DNA of 64,000 nt from Nocardia sp. NBC_01503 (lineage in GTDB: Bacteria; Actinomycetota; Actinomycetes; Mycobacteriales; Mycobacteriaceae), in NCBI RefSeq assembly GCF_036327755.1, contig NZ_CP109596.1:1240001-1304000 (forward strand), given 5' to 3'. Within the stretch, counting starts at the first letter, position 1, and each line of letters begins with the position of its first letter. The notes below the pieces were generated by a model that saw only the letters and a program-made list of their open reading frames with translations, had not been told where the DNA came from and ran no database searches. The position numbers and the translations under genes are program-made. Below are positions 1 through 8,102 of this stretch, piece after piece.

Positions 1-209
1 TTCAATTCGGTAAGAATGCCCGCGGGAAGCTGACGGAACCCAACGTGGTATTCGCTGAAAGTTTCACTGGTGCAATGTATTTTGAGCGTCAGACCGACGT
101 ACGGATCTATCGCGAGGCATTCACGCAGGTTCAACGTGCCACCCTCGATGTCCAACCGAGCCGCGATCTGATCCGCGAGATAGCAAGGGAGCACGACAGT
201 GACCGCTGA
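1..209 (+). CDS. C-terminal end of an HTH regulator (Scr1/DUF5753 type), partial
   Basis: The 5' end lies outside the window. Reading from base 3, about 68 codons run open to a TGA at 207-209. The peptide contains a segment reading FTGAMYFERQTDVRIYREAF followed by a helix with VQRATLDVQPSRDLIREIA, which matches the C-terminal effector region of DUF5753 proteins that follow an N-terminal XRE-type helix-turn-helix. The last codons overlap the GTG start of the downstream DUF397 gene by 11 bases, the usual arrangement of this regulator/partner pair in Streptomyces and Nocardia. The HTH itself cannot be seen here, so the family call rests on the tail and the neighbour. Confidence 0.7.
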   Translation, partial: QFGKNARGKLTEPNVVFAESFTGAMYFERQTDVRIYREAFTQVQRATLDVQPSRDLIREIAREHDSDR

Positions 210-408
210 TCCGAACCTGGCCACATGGTTCAAGTCGAGCTACAGCTCAGGTGGACAGGACTGCGTCGAGGTCGCATTCCTACCCGGCGGCGAAGTTGGG
301 GTGCGGGATTCGAAGAATCCCGCCGGCCCGGCGCTGGTGTTCGCGCCGGGCGAGTGGGATGCGTTCACCGCCGGTGTCGCCGGTGGGGAGTTCTACCGGC
401 GCGGGTGA
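199..408 (+). CDS. DUF397 domain protein
   Basis: A 69-residue protein with the DUF397 hallmarks: TWFKSSYSSGGQDCVEVAF near the N-terminus, then VGVRDSKNPAGPALVF and a terminal FTAGVAGGEFYR. Such proteins are encoded directly after HTH-DUF5753 regulators, and in Streptomyces and relatives the pairs act in developmental or stress regulation. The GTG start overlaps the upstream regulator, which implies translational coupling. The partner-protein role is inferred from family context; its biochemical activity is unknown. Confidence 0.88.
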   Translation: MTADPNLATWFKSSYSSGGQDCVEVAFLPGGEVGVRDSKNPAGPALVFAPGEWDAFTAGVAGGEFYRRG

Positions 409-422
409 TTTCGGCGGGCCGA

Positions 423-2159
423 CTACTTTTCGACCGGGACCGGTTCCAGGATTTGGGGGCGGGGTTCGGGGGCGGCGGCGCGGAGGGCGTCGGCTGAGGC
501 GTCGTCGGGGCGGGTTTGGGATTCTATTTCCGCTTGGACTCGGGCCGCGTATGTCGCTATCTCCCGGGTGATTTCGGCTTCGTCCCAGCCGAGTACGGGG
601 GCTACGAGGCGCGCTACCTGGTCGGCGCAGTCGACGCCGCGGTGGGCGTATTCGATGGAGATGCGGGTGCGGCGGGCGAGGATATCGTCCAGGTGCAGGG
701 CGGCTTCGGCGGCCGCGGCGTAGACGGCCTCGACCTGGAGGTAGCCGGGAGAGGCTTCGATCGGTTGCAGGAGTTCGGGTTTACCTTCGGCCAGGCCCAA
801 GACCTCTTCTATGAGGGAGCCATACCTGTTGAGCAGGTGTTGAATTCGGTACGGGTGGATGCCGTACTTCTCGGCCAGGTGCGGGGTCTGGTTGAGGAGG
901 GCGTGGTAGCCGTCGGCACCCAGCAGCGGCACCTTGTCGGTGATGGTGGGTGGGACGCGGCGCGGAATGTCCTGCGCCGCTTCGTCTACGGCGTCGTAGG
1001 CCATGACGCGGTAGGTGGTGTACTTACCGCCCGCGATGGCCACCAGGCCGGGGGCGATGCGGGCGACGGCGTGTTCGCGGGAGAGTTTGGAGGTTTGATC
1101 GCTCTCGCCTGCGAGCAGGGGGCGCAGGCCCGCGTAGACGCCGGTGATATCGGCGTGCGTGAGCGGGGTGACCAGCACATCGTTGACGTGTTCCAGGAGA
1201 TAGTCGATGTCATTCTTGGTGGCGGCCGGATGCGCGAGATCCAGATTCCAATCGGTATCGGTGGTGCCGATCAGCCAGTGATCGGTGCCCCACATGATGA
1301 CGAACAGCACCGAGGTCGGCGTGCGCAGAATGATGGAGGTATCGCTGGCGATGCGGTCACGCGGGACCACAATGTGCACACCCTTGGACGCTCGCACATG
1401 GAATCGACCGCGTTGATGCGCTAGAGCCTGAAGCTCATCGGTCCAGACACCGGTGGCATTGATGACGACACTGCCGCGCACCTCGGTGCGGCGACCGTCC
1501 TCACTGTCGTGCACCTTCACCCCGACCACGCGATCGGCCTCGCGCAGGAAGCCCACCACCTGGGTGGAGGTGCGGATAACCGCGCCGTAGTGCGCGGCGG
1601 TGCGCGCCAGGGTCATGGTGTGCCGGGCGTCGTCGACGACGGTGTCGTAGTAGGTGAGCCCACCGGTGAGCGCGTTGTGCTTGAGCCCGGGCGCGAGCCG
1701 CAGCGCCCCGGACTTGGTCAGATGATGCTGTCCCGGAACGGATTTCGCACCGCCCATGGTGTCGTACAGGGTAAGCCCGGCCGCGACGTACGGCCGCTCC
1801 CAGCCGTAGTGGGTGAGCGGGTACAGAAAGCGCAGCGGCTTCACCAGATGCGGTGCGAGTTTGGAGAGCGACAGTTCGCGCTCGTGCAGGGCCTCGCGGA
1901 CCAGCCCGAACTCCATCATCTCCAGATAGCGCAGACCGCCGTGGAACATCTTCGAGGAGCGACTGGAGGTGCCCGAGGCGAGATCGCGGGCCTCCACGAG
2001 AGCAACCTCCAGGCCACGGGTCGCGGCATCGAGCGCGATACCCGCGCCGACCACGCCGCCGCCGATCACCACCACATCGAAGGCGTCCTCACCCAAGCGC
2101 GCCCAGGCTTCTTCGCGCTGCTCGGGGCCTAGAAACTGCGATCGTGGGTTCTTCGTCAT
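423..2159 (-). CDS. glpD: Glycerol-3-phosphate dehydrogenase, FAD-dependent
   Basis: A 578-residue flavoprotein that oxidises sn-glycerol 3-phosphate to dihydroxyacetone phosphate and passes electrons to the respiratory quinone pool at the membrane. The FAD-binding Rossmann motif VVIGGGVVGAGIALDA lies near residues 30-45, followed by the family segment SGTSSRSSKMFHGGLRYLE. Further conserved blocks are the INATGVWTDEL and IAGGKYTTYR segments, and a C-terminal helical domain is present. Length is normal for the family. The ATG is preceded by a GGAGGAG ribosome site. It is divergent from glpK across 184 bases. Position next to the lpdA/amiAB/punA block matches M. tuberculosis glpD2. Confidence 0.96.
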   Translation of the reverse strand: MTKNPRSQFLGPEQREEAWARLGEDAFDVVVIGGGVVGAGIALDAATRGLEVALVEARDLASGTSSRSSKMFHGGLRYLEMMEFGLVREALHERELSLSKLAPHLVKPLRFLYPLTHYGWERPYVAAGLTLYDTMGGAKSVPGQHHLTKSGALRLAPGLKHNALTGGLTYYDTVVDDARHTMTLARTAAHYGAVIRTSTQVVGFLREADRVVGVKVHDSEDGRRTEVRGSVVINATGVWTDELQALAHQRGRFHVRASKGVHIVVPRDRIASDTSIILRTPTSVLFVIMWGTDHWLIGTTDTDWNLDLAHPAATKNDIDYLLEHVNDVLVTPLTHADITGVYAGLRPLLAGESDQTSKLSREHAVARIAPGLVAIAGGKYTTYRVMAYDAVDEAAQDIPRRVPPTITDKVPLLGADGYHALLNQTPHLAEKYGIHPYRIQHLLNRYGSLIEEVLGLAEGKPELLQPIEASPGYLQVEAVYAAAAEAALHLDDILARRTRISIEYAHRGVDCADQVARLVAPVLGWDEAEITREIATYAARVQAEIESQTRPDDASADALRAAAPEPRPQILEPVPVEK

Positions 2160-2343
2160 GCTCGACTCCTCCGGCCTTCGCCGCGAAGGTTCGGCGCGGC
2201 GGTTCGTATCGATGTCGACGCTCAGCTACTCCCAAGCAACCGTAGTCCACACTAATCGTTCCCGGTGCGACCACAGACCCTGGTGTCCGGCGGGGCGCGC
2301 GTCATGGCCCGGTGCGCGCATTCTCGGCGGGTAGCCTGCTCGA

Positions 2344-3840
2344 ATGCGTCGATATGTGGCTGCCATCGATTCCGGTACGACCTCCAGCCGGTGCATCGTC
2401 TTCGATCACCAGGGCCTCATCGTCGGGGTCGCACAACGCGAGCATGAGCAGATCTTCCCGCAACCCGGTTGGGTCGAACACGATGCCGAAACCATTTGGC
2501 GCAATACCGAACTCGTCATCGCCGAGGTGCTCGAGACGGTGGGTATCGGGGCGGGCGATGTCGCCGCCGTCGGCGTCACCAATCAACGCGAGACCACCGT
2601 GGTGTGGGAACGCGCCACCGGTAAGCCGATTCACAATGCCATCGTCTGGCAGGACACCCGCACCGCCGAGCTGACCGTGGAATTGGCCGGTTCGCAAGGC
2701 CCGAACCGGTACGCCGACCGCACCGGACTGCCGCTCTCCACCTACTTCGCCGGACCGAAGCTGCGCTGGATCCTGGACCGGGTGCCCGGTGCGCTGGCCC
2801 GCGCGCAGGCCGGGGAGCTCTGCTTCGGCACCATCGACAGCTGGATGCTGTGGAATCTCACCGGCCAGCACATCACCGACGTCACCAATGCCTCCCGCAC
2901 CATGCTGATGGATCTGCGCACCCTGCAATGGGATTCGCAGATCTGCGCGGAATTCGGGGTGCCCATGGCCATGCTGCCGACCATTCGCAGCTCCTCGGAG
3001 GTGTACGGCGAGATCACCACCACCGCGCTGGCGGGCACCCCGGTCGCCGGCATTCTCGGCGATCAGCAGGCCGCCACCTTCGGGCAGGCGTGCCTGTCCC
3101 CCGGCGATACCAAGAACACCTACGGCACCGGCAATTTCATGCTCATGAACACCGGCACCACCCCGGTCTTCAGCGAGCACGGACTACTCACCACGGTCTG
3201 CTATCGCTTCGCCGATCAGCCCGCCGTCTACGCCCTTGAGGGCTCCATCGCGGTCACCGGCTCACTGGTGCAGTGGCTGCGCGACAACCTCGGGATGATC
3301 GGCAATGCCGATGAGATCGAACCCCTCGCGAGCACCGTCGCCGACAATGGCGGCTGCTACATCGTCCCCGCCTTCTCCGGTCTCTTCGCACCCCGCTGGC
3401 GGCCCGACGCCCGCGGCGTCTTCGCGGGCCTGACCCGCTTCGTCAATCGCGGCCATATCGCGCGAGCGGTATTGGAGGCCACCGCATTCCAGACCCGCGA
3501 GGTCATCGACGCCATGCGCGCCGACGCCGCCGCACAGAACCTGGATGTGGAGAAGGTGACCCTCAAGGTCGACGGCGGCATGGTCGTCAACGAACTGCTC
3601 ATGCAGTTCCAATCCGACATCCTCGCCGCCACCGTGGTGCGCCCCGTGGTCACCGAAACCACCGCCCTCGGCGCGGCGTACGCGGCGGGCCTGGCCGTCG
3701 GATACTGGGCCTCCCCCGACGACATCCGAGCCAACTGGGCCGAGGACAAGCGCTGGAACCCCACCATGGCCGAAGCCGACCGCGAACACCTGCTGCACGA
3801 GTGGAACAAGGCGGTGGAGCGCACCTACAACTGGGCGTGA
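2344..3840 (+). CDS. glpK: Glycerol kinase
   Basis: A 498-residue FGGY-family kinase that phosphorylates glycerol with ATP, supplying the substrate of GlpD encoded on the opposite strand. The N-terminal phosphate-binding motif [17 protein letters not shown] starts near residue 6. The glycerol site region [18 protein letters not shown], the [13 protein letters not shown] block and the FGGY signature around [20 protein letters not shown] are intact, and length is typical. No glycerol facilitator gene is visible beside it. The shared divergent region with glpD suggests coordinated control, but no operator could be identified with confidence. Confidence 0.97.
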   Translation: MRRYVAAIDSGTTSSRCIVFDHQGLIVGVAQREHEQIFPQPGWVEHDAETIWRNTELVIAEVLETVGIGAGDVAAVGVTNQRETTVVWERATGKPIHNAIVWQDTRTAELTVELAGSQGPNRYADRTGLPLSTYFAGPKLRWILDRVPGALARAQAGELCFGTIDSWMLWNLTGQHITDVTNASRTMLMDLRTLQWDSQICAEFGVPMAMLPTIRSSSEVYGEITTTALAGTPVAGILGDQQAATFGQACLSPGDTKNTYGTGNFMLMNTGTTPVFSEHGLLTTVCYRFADQPAVYALEGSIAVTGSLVQWLRDNLGMIGNADEIEPLASTVADNGGCYIVPAFSGLFAPRWRPDARGVFAGLTRFVNRGHIARAVLEATAFQTREVIDAMRADAAAQNLDVEKVTLKVDGGMVVNELLMQFQSDILAATVVRPVVTETTALGAAYAAGLAVGYWASPDDIRANWAEDKRWNPTMAEADREHLLHEWNKAVERTYNWA

Positions 3841-3929
3841 GCTGTCCCCCTCTCGGCGACTTTGAGCCGGACCTGGGTGCGACAACAGTCGCGCCGGCCG
3901 CCGGCGGTCACGAGGAGGGCGGCTAGCCC

Positions 3930-3967
3930 GTACCCCGGGAGTTACCCCGACCGGAACCAGATCAGTT
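3930..3967. repeat. Intergenic repeat, copy A (GTACCC / GTTACCCCGA / AGATCAGT)
   Basis: A 38-base stretch just downstream of glpK has the order GTACCCCGGGAGTTACCCCGA, about nine variable bases, then AGATCAGT. The same order recurs at 13243-13278. The rest of the 196-base gap between glpK and the convergent aminotransferase gene holds no recognisable gene. Confidence 0.6.
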
Positions 3968-4036
3968 GCCGGGTTGGGCGACGGGCGAATTCAGTGGTCG
4001 GGGAGTGGCGGCCGACTGGGGAGGCGGGGTCATCGG

Positions 4037-5221
4037 TCAGCCGATGGCGGCGTGCGCCTTGGCGAGGCGGGCTACGGCTTCCTCGAGGACGGGGGTGTCC
4101 GAGGTGGTGAAGCACAGGCGCATGGAGTGGGCGTAGTCGGTGGAGACGGCGAAGGCCGCGCCCGGGACGTAGGCGACGCCCGCGTCCAGGGCGTGCGGGA
4201 GCAGCGCGCGGGTGTCGGTGCCGTCCTGGAAATCGGCCCAGACGAACATGCCGCCGGCCGCATCGGTGGTGGTGATGCGGTCACCGAAGGTGGTGCGGAC
4301 CGCGTTCACCAGGGCGCGGGCGCGTTCGCCGTAGACCTGCCGGACCGAATCCACGTGAGCGGCAAGCCAATCGGTATCCGAGAGCAGCGTGGTGGCGATC
4401 TGCTGGGTCAGGGCGGACCCGCACAGGTCCGCACCCTGCTTGAGCAGTTCCACGGCGCGACAGACACGATCAGGGGCCACCATCCAACCCACCCGCAACG
4501 AGGGGGCGAGGATCTTGGAGGCGCTGGAGAGTCGAATCACATTGGGCGAGTAGGTCGCTACCGGCGCGGGTGCGGGACGGTCGAACCAGAGTTCACCGTA
4601 GGGATCGTCCTCGATCACCCAGAAGCCGTGTGCGGTAGCCAGTTCCGCCAACTCCCGGCGGCGCTGCGGGCTCATGGTGACGCCACCCGGATTGTGGAAA
4701 TTGCTTACGGTGTGGACGAACGCGGGGCGCTCCCCCTGCGCCAGCAACTCGCGCAGCACATCCACGCGCATGCCCTCGCCATCCAGCGGCACCGCCAGAA
4801 TGCGCGCTCCGGCGGCCCGGAAGACCTGTAGCGCACCGACATACGCCGGATCCTCCACGATGACCAGCGCGCCCGGATCCAGCAGCACCTCGGCGAGCAG
4901 GGACAGCGCCTGCTGCGAACCGTGCGTGACGAAGACCTCGTCCACCGCGATGGTGCGGCCCATTCGCGTGGATTCGCGCGCGGCCAGCACCTCGCGCAGC
5001 GGACCCCAGCCGGGCGATTCGGTGTACTGAAGTACCGCGCGATCACCGAGTGCGGCGTCGGCGGCTACCGCGATCCGATCCCGGGGCATGAGCTGCGCAT
5101 CGGGCAATCCACCGGCCAGGCTGATGATCTCGGCGCGCGCGGTGAGCTTGAGCAGATCGCGAATCGCGGAGCTCTGCAGGCCATCGAGCCGCCGGGACAG
5201 CGGTGGAGTGATCGCGGACAT
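4037..5221 (-). CDS. PLP-dependent aminotransferase (class I/II fold)
   Basis: A 394-residue fold-type I aminotransferase. Visible landmarks are ISLAGGLPDAQLMP near the N-terminus, LQYTESPGWGPLREVLA, the cofactor-contacting VTHGSQQALSLLAEVLLDPG, NFHNPGGVTMS, EDDPYGELWF, and the PLP-lysine segment SSASKILAPSLRVGWMVAP. This set is typical of the 2-aminoadipate or MocR-like aminotransferase group, here without a fused GntR HTH. Substrate cannot be told from sequence; a branched-chain or aromatic amino donor is possible. It is monocistronic, with a short upstream region rich in GAAATT-like sequence. Confidence 0.85.
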   Translation of the reverse strand: MSAITPPLSRRLDGLQSSAIRDLLKLTARAEIISLAGGLPDAQLMPRDRIAVAADAALGDRAVLQYTESPGWGPLREVLAARESTRMGRTIAVDEVFVTHGSQQALSLLAEVLLDPGALVIVEDPAYVGALQVFRAAGARILAVPLDGEGMRVDVLRELLAQGERPAFVHTVSNFHNPGGVTMSPQRRRELAELATAHGFWVIEDDPYGELWFDRPAPAPVATYSPNVIRLSSASKILAPSLRVGWMVAPDRVCRAVELLKQGADLCGSALTQQIATTLLSDTDWLAAHVDSVRQVYGERARALVNAVRTTFGDRITTTDAAGGMFVWADFQDGTDTRALLPHALDAGVAYVPGAAFAVSTDYAHSMRLCFTTSDTPVLEEAVARLAKAHAAIG

Positions 5222-5327
5222 GAAACACCTCCGAGGGAACGCCGGGGTATGCGAAATTCCACTGTGTCACAGGGCTACCAGAATGTGAAATTTCATTCCC
5301 GCATTGTGAGATGCGCCAAAGAGGCGA

Positions 5328-5347
5328 CGGGCCCGGAGCCGGGCCCG
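5328..5347 (-). terminator. GC-rich hairpin after the repeat membrane protein gene
   Basis: A perfect inverted repeat CGGGCCCGG-AG-CCGGGCCCG lies 12 bases beyond the stop codon of the gene at 5360-6691 (minus strand). On that strand it is followed by TCGCCTCTTT, a weak T-containing tail, so it may terminate that transcript. Confidence 0.5.
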
Positions 5348-5359
5348 CCCACAACGGGA

Positions 5360-6691
5360 TTACCGCTCGTCGATGGTGAAGATCAGGTGCCTGCCGTCCT
5401 TGTTCACGGTGATGATGCGCTGCCGGTAGACAGTGGTGGTCCCGTCCGGGCGATGCTCGGTCAGATCGGCGTCGAACGCCTCCGCACCCAGATCGGTAAT
5501 GCGCAGGCAGTAACTGGTGCCCTTCGGGATCACCTCGTTGATGGCCTGCTGAATGGTCTCGGCGGGTGAGACGGTCGGGGAATCGGGGGCAACGAACGAA
5601 CGCGCCTTCGCACCATCACGGTCGGCGTAGAAGGCGTGCTGGAAGCCCAGAATCGCCGCGGTACCCGAATCGGTGCCGCCCGGACCATTGCCGATGGTGA
5701 GCGCGCCATCCCGCTTCGCCGGGCAGCTGAGCGCGGCGATCGAGGAGGGCGCGGCCGTGGTGACCGTGCCGCCGGGCCCGAACGCGGCCTGCGTCTCATC
5801 GGTCGTACCGGAGTCACCACGGGTGAGCGAGACGACCACCAGGGCGACCACGGCGATCAGCACCAACGCGCCCGCGCCGACCGCGATCGGCATCCACGAT
5901 TTCTTCGGCTTGCTCTGCGATGCGGCGGTTTTCGGGGCCAGGCGCTGCGCGATCGAATCATCGGACCAGGACAGCGAATCCTGCTTGGAGCCACCCTTAC
6001 CGGTCCCGGCTTTACCGGTCTCGGCCTTCTTGGGCATCAGCATCTTGGTGAGCGGGTCATCCGCCCACGACAGCGACTCCTGTTGCGGCGCAGCGGAATC
6101 CGACTCGGGCATACCGGATTCGGCGGAGCGCAGCCAGGCCGACTCGCGACCGATCTGCGAGGTCTTTATCCCGCCGCCGGTCGCCCAGCCGGACTTCTTC
6201 GGCGCGGGCGGTTCGGGCGCGGCGTCGTACCGCACCGTCTCCTCGGCGCCATAACGCACGGTCTGCTCGGAATCGCCGACTCCGTTGCCGTACAACGCAT
6301 CCGCGTCGCCGGTCCAATCGGCGGGCCGCCACGCCAATTCGGGACTGGCCGGAACCGGCGCGGGCGCCCACCCCGCCACGGGCGCGTCGGGCTCCGGGCG
6401 GAACTGCCCCGTCGGCGGCCCGAAATCGGATTCGACGGATCCGAAATCGGCTACCGGCGCACCGAATTCCGCGCTCGGCGGACCGAAAGTGTCTGCACCG
6501 GAACCGAATACGGAGACCGGTGGCCCGAAGTCATTGAGCGAGGGCCCGAACTCCGATACCGGTGGCCCGAACTCGGAGTCCTGCTGCGCGCCCGCCTGCC
6601 CCGCGGCGTCGTGCTCGGTCCCCGGGCTCGGCGCTCCGGCGCCGGCACCCGATGCGGGGCGGTCCGCCGACTCGTCCTGGCCGGAATCCAT
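5360..6691 (-). CDS. Single-pass membrane protein with N-terminal FGPP-type repeats
   Basis: Function not recognised. From the ATG at 6691, which has an AAAGGA ribosome site seven bases away, the product is 443 residues. Roughly residues 35-110 carry about eight degenerate copies of a ten-residue unit of the form EFGPPVS (EFGPPVS, DFGPPVS, TFGPPSA, DFGPPTG). Next come acidic and proline-rich sequence and lysine-rich segments with two near-repeats of DSLSWSDD. One strong transmembrane helix follows (IAVGAGALVLIAVVALVVVS, about residue 270), then a 150-residue external domain with a possible NTF2-like fold. This resembles actinobacterial membrane-anchored lipoprotein-like domains with a disordered cytoplasmic tail. 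It follows a secreted-protein gene and a strong hairpin. Confidence 0.75.
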   Translation of the reverse strand: MDSGQDESADRPASGAGAGAPSPGTEHDAAGQAGAQQDSEFGPPVSEFGPSLNDFGPPVSVFGSGADTFGPPSAEFGAPVADFGSVESDFGPPTGQFRPEPDAPVAGWAPAPVPASPELAWRPADWTGDADALYGNGVGDSEQTVRYGAEETVRYDAAPEPPAPKKSGWATGGGIKTSQIGRESAWLRSAESGMPESDSAAPQQESLSWADDPLTKMLMPKKAETGKAGTGKGGSKQDSLSWSDDSIAQRLAPKTAASQSKPKKSWMPIAVGAGALVLIAVVALVVVSLTRGDSGTTDETQAAFGPGGTVTTAAPSSIAALSCPAKRDGALTIGNGPGGTDSGTAAILGFQHAFYADRDGAKARSFVAPDSPTVSPAETIQQAINEVIPKGTSYCLRITDLGAEAFDADLTEHRPDGTTTVYRQRIITVNKDGRHLIFTIDER

Positions 6692-6713
6692 CACACGTCC
6701 TTTCGCCACACAC

Positions 6714-6745
6714 GCGTGGGGCGGTCGCTCACGACCGCCCCACGC
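6714..6745. terminator. Strong 14-bp hairpin between two surface-protein genes
   Basis: GCGTGGGGCGGTCG and CGACCGCCCCACGC form a perfect 14-base-pair stem around a four-base loop. On the minus strand it lies between the stop of the secreted protein (6788) and the start of the membrane protein (6691). There is no T-tract, so it may act as a terminator, a processing or stability element, or an attenuator separating the two genes. Confidence 0.6.
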
Positions 6746-6787
6746 GACAACTCAGCTCTTGCCGGGCACCGTGACGTGCCCGCGTTC

Positions 6788-7903
6788 TCAGTACTGGACC
6801 GAACCGCCCACCTGCGTGGTCATGCCGCCGAGGTCGGTGGTCTGCCCGGGGATGTCGCCCGCCGGAAGCCTACCAATCTGAGCCGCCGCGTCCAGGATTG
6901 TGGCACCACCCGGCATCAGGCGAATGAAGTTCTCGGTATCGGCCTTCACGGCATTGGCGACCGTGGTGTCCAGAATGAACTCCATCTTGCGGTCATCGCC
7001 CGCGCCAGCACTCGCGAAGGCGGTCACCTTGATCTGGTTGACCTGGGTGAAGTCCAGCGACATACCGGCCTCACCGGTGCCACCCGGGGTGGTGTAGCCG
7101 ATGGTGCCGACGTACCCGTCCAGATTGCTGAAGTGATGGGTGTTGGCGGCGAAACCGGGCAGCGTCGCGCCACCGTCGACATTCGCGCCGATTTCGGTGT
7201 GCGGACCGGTCATCTCGACCACGGGCGCGGCCGGGGCGGTCTCCACGGCCGGAGCCTGCCACTGCGGCTTCTGCACCGACGGCTCACCGGTGAGGGTGTT
7301 CAGCGAGGTGTCCGGCTGATCCTGATCGGTGGTGACCGCCGGCTGCACCGTCCCCGGGTTGTTCGCCTGGGTATCGGGCTTGGTGGTCGAGGGCGCGGGC
7401 GGCACCTGCACCGGGATGGCGGGCGCCTGCTGACCGGGCACCGGCAGCGGCGCGACACGCGGCACGGTGACACCGGGCTGGGTCGGCTTGGAGTCCTTGG
7501 GCGCGACACCGGCGGGCTGGGTGTCATCGGTCTTGGGCGATTCACCGGAGGGCACGGTGGCACCCGGCTGCGTCGTACCGGGCTGGGTGGTGCCCGGCTG
7601 CGGCGAGCCCGGGGTGGTGACACCCGGCTGGCTCCGCTGCGGTTTGGTGGTGCCCGGCTGCACATTCTCCGGCTTCGCACCCGGAACCACCACGGCCTGC
7701 GGATTCTCCGGGGCGGGCTCGGTGGTCGGCTGCGACCCGTCGGGCTGACCATCGCCCGGCTGCTGACCCGGTGCGGTGGGTACCACGCTCGGGTCCGCGG
7801 GGGCGGCATTGGCCGGTGTGCCCAGCAGGCTGACCACGGCGGCCGCTCCGGCCAACGACAGGGAGGTGCTGGCCTTGATCCGATTCGGCTTGCGGTGCTT
7901 CAC
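6788..7903 (-). CDS. Secreted Pro/Thr-rich protein with conserved C-terminal domain
   Basis: Function not recognised. The GTG at 7903 has an AGGAAT/AGGG ribosome site, and the product (371 residues) then starts with a Sec signal peptide: a basic KHRKPNRIKAS stretch, a hydrophobic core and ANAAPA as the likely cleavage region. Residues of about 35-190 are low-complexity, rich in proline, threonine and glutamine, including tandem QPGTT units, and should be extended in the cell wall. The last 140 residues form a compact domain (TGPHTEIGANVDGG to the end), repeatedly glycine-rich, perhaps a beta-barrel or lectin-like fold. An upstream in-frame ATG at 7930 is less well supported. Confidence 0.7.
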   Translation of the reverse strand: MKHRKPNRIKASTSLSLAGAAAVVSLLGTPANAAPADPSVVPTAPGQQPGDGQPDGSQPTTEPAPENPQAVVVPGAKPENVQPGTTKPQRSQPGVTTPGSPQPGTTQPGTTQPGATVPSGESPKTDDTQPAGVAPKDSKPTQPGVTVPRVAPLPVPGQQAPAIPVQVPPAPSTTKPDTQANNPGTVQPAVTTDQDQPDTSLNTLTGEPSVQKPQWQAPAVETAPAAPVVEMTGPHTEIGANVDGGATLPGFAANTHHFSNLDGYVGTIGYTTPGGTGEAGMSLDFTQVNQIKVTAFASAGAGDDRKMEFILDTTVANAVKADTENFIRLMPGGATILDAAAQIGRLPAGDIPGQTTDLGGMTTQVGGSVQY

Positions 7904-8102
7904 TTTTCGCCCTATTCCTTCGTCCCTCATCGCCGCGATCGTGCGTGCGGGGCGAGTACGAGCTGTGCACCGGCCGCGTCGGAAAGGGTTGACCCCCCGG
8001 CGTTCTCGCGACCGCCCTGCCGATCGCTTCCCGTCGCGAAGTGAATCACACCCGAGTACTGTGGGCAACCCGCCGGGCGGCATTACACCGGAAGTTAACC
8101 CG

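Noticed and set aside
2160..2343. A glycerol-responsive operator between glpD and glpK
   Set aside because: No convincing palindrome or direct repeat could be identified in the 184-base gap.
5636..8044. An 802-codon open frame on the + strand opposite the two surface-protein genes
   Set aside because: It is an antisense shadow with no domains, rich in Gly, Arg and His. The minus-strand genes have proper starts, a signal peptide and a membrane helix.
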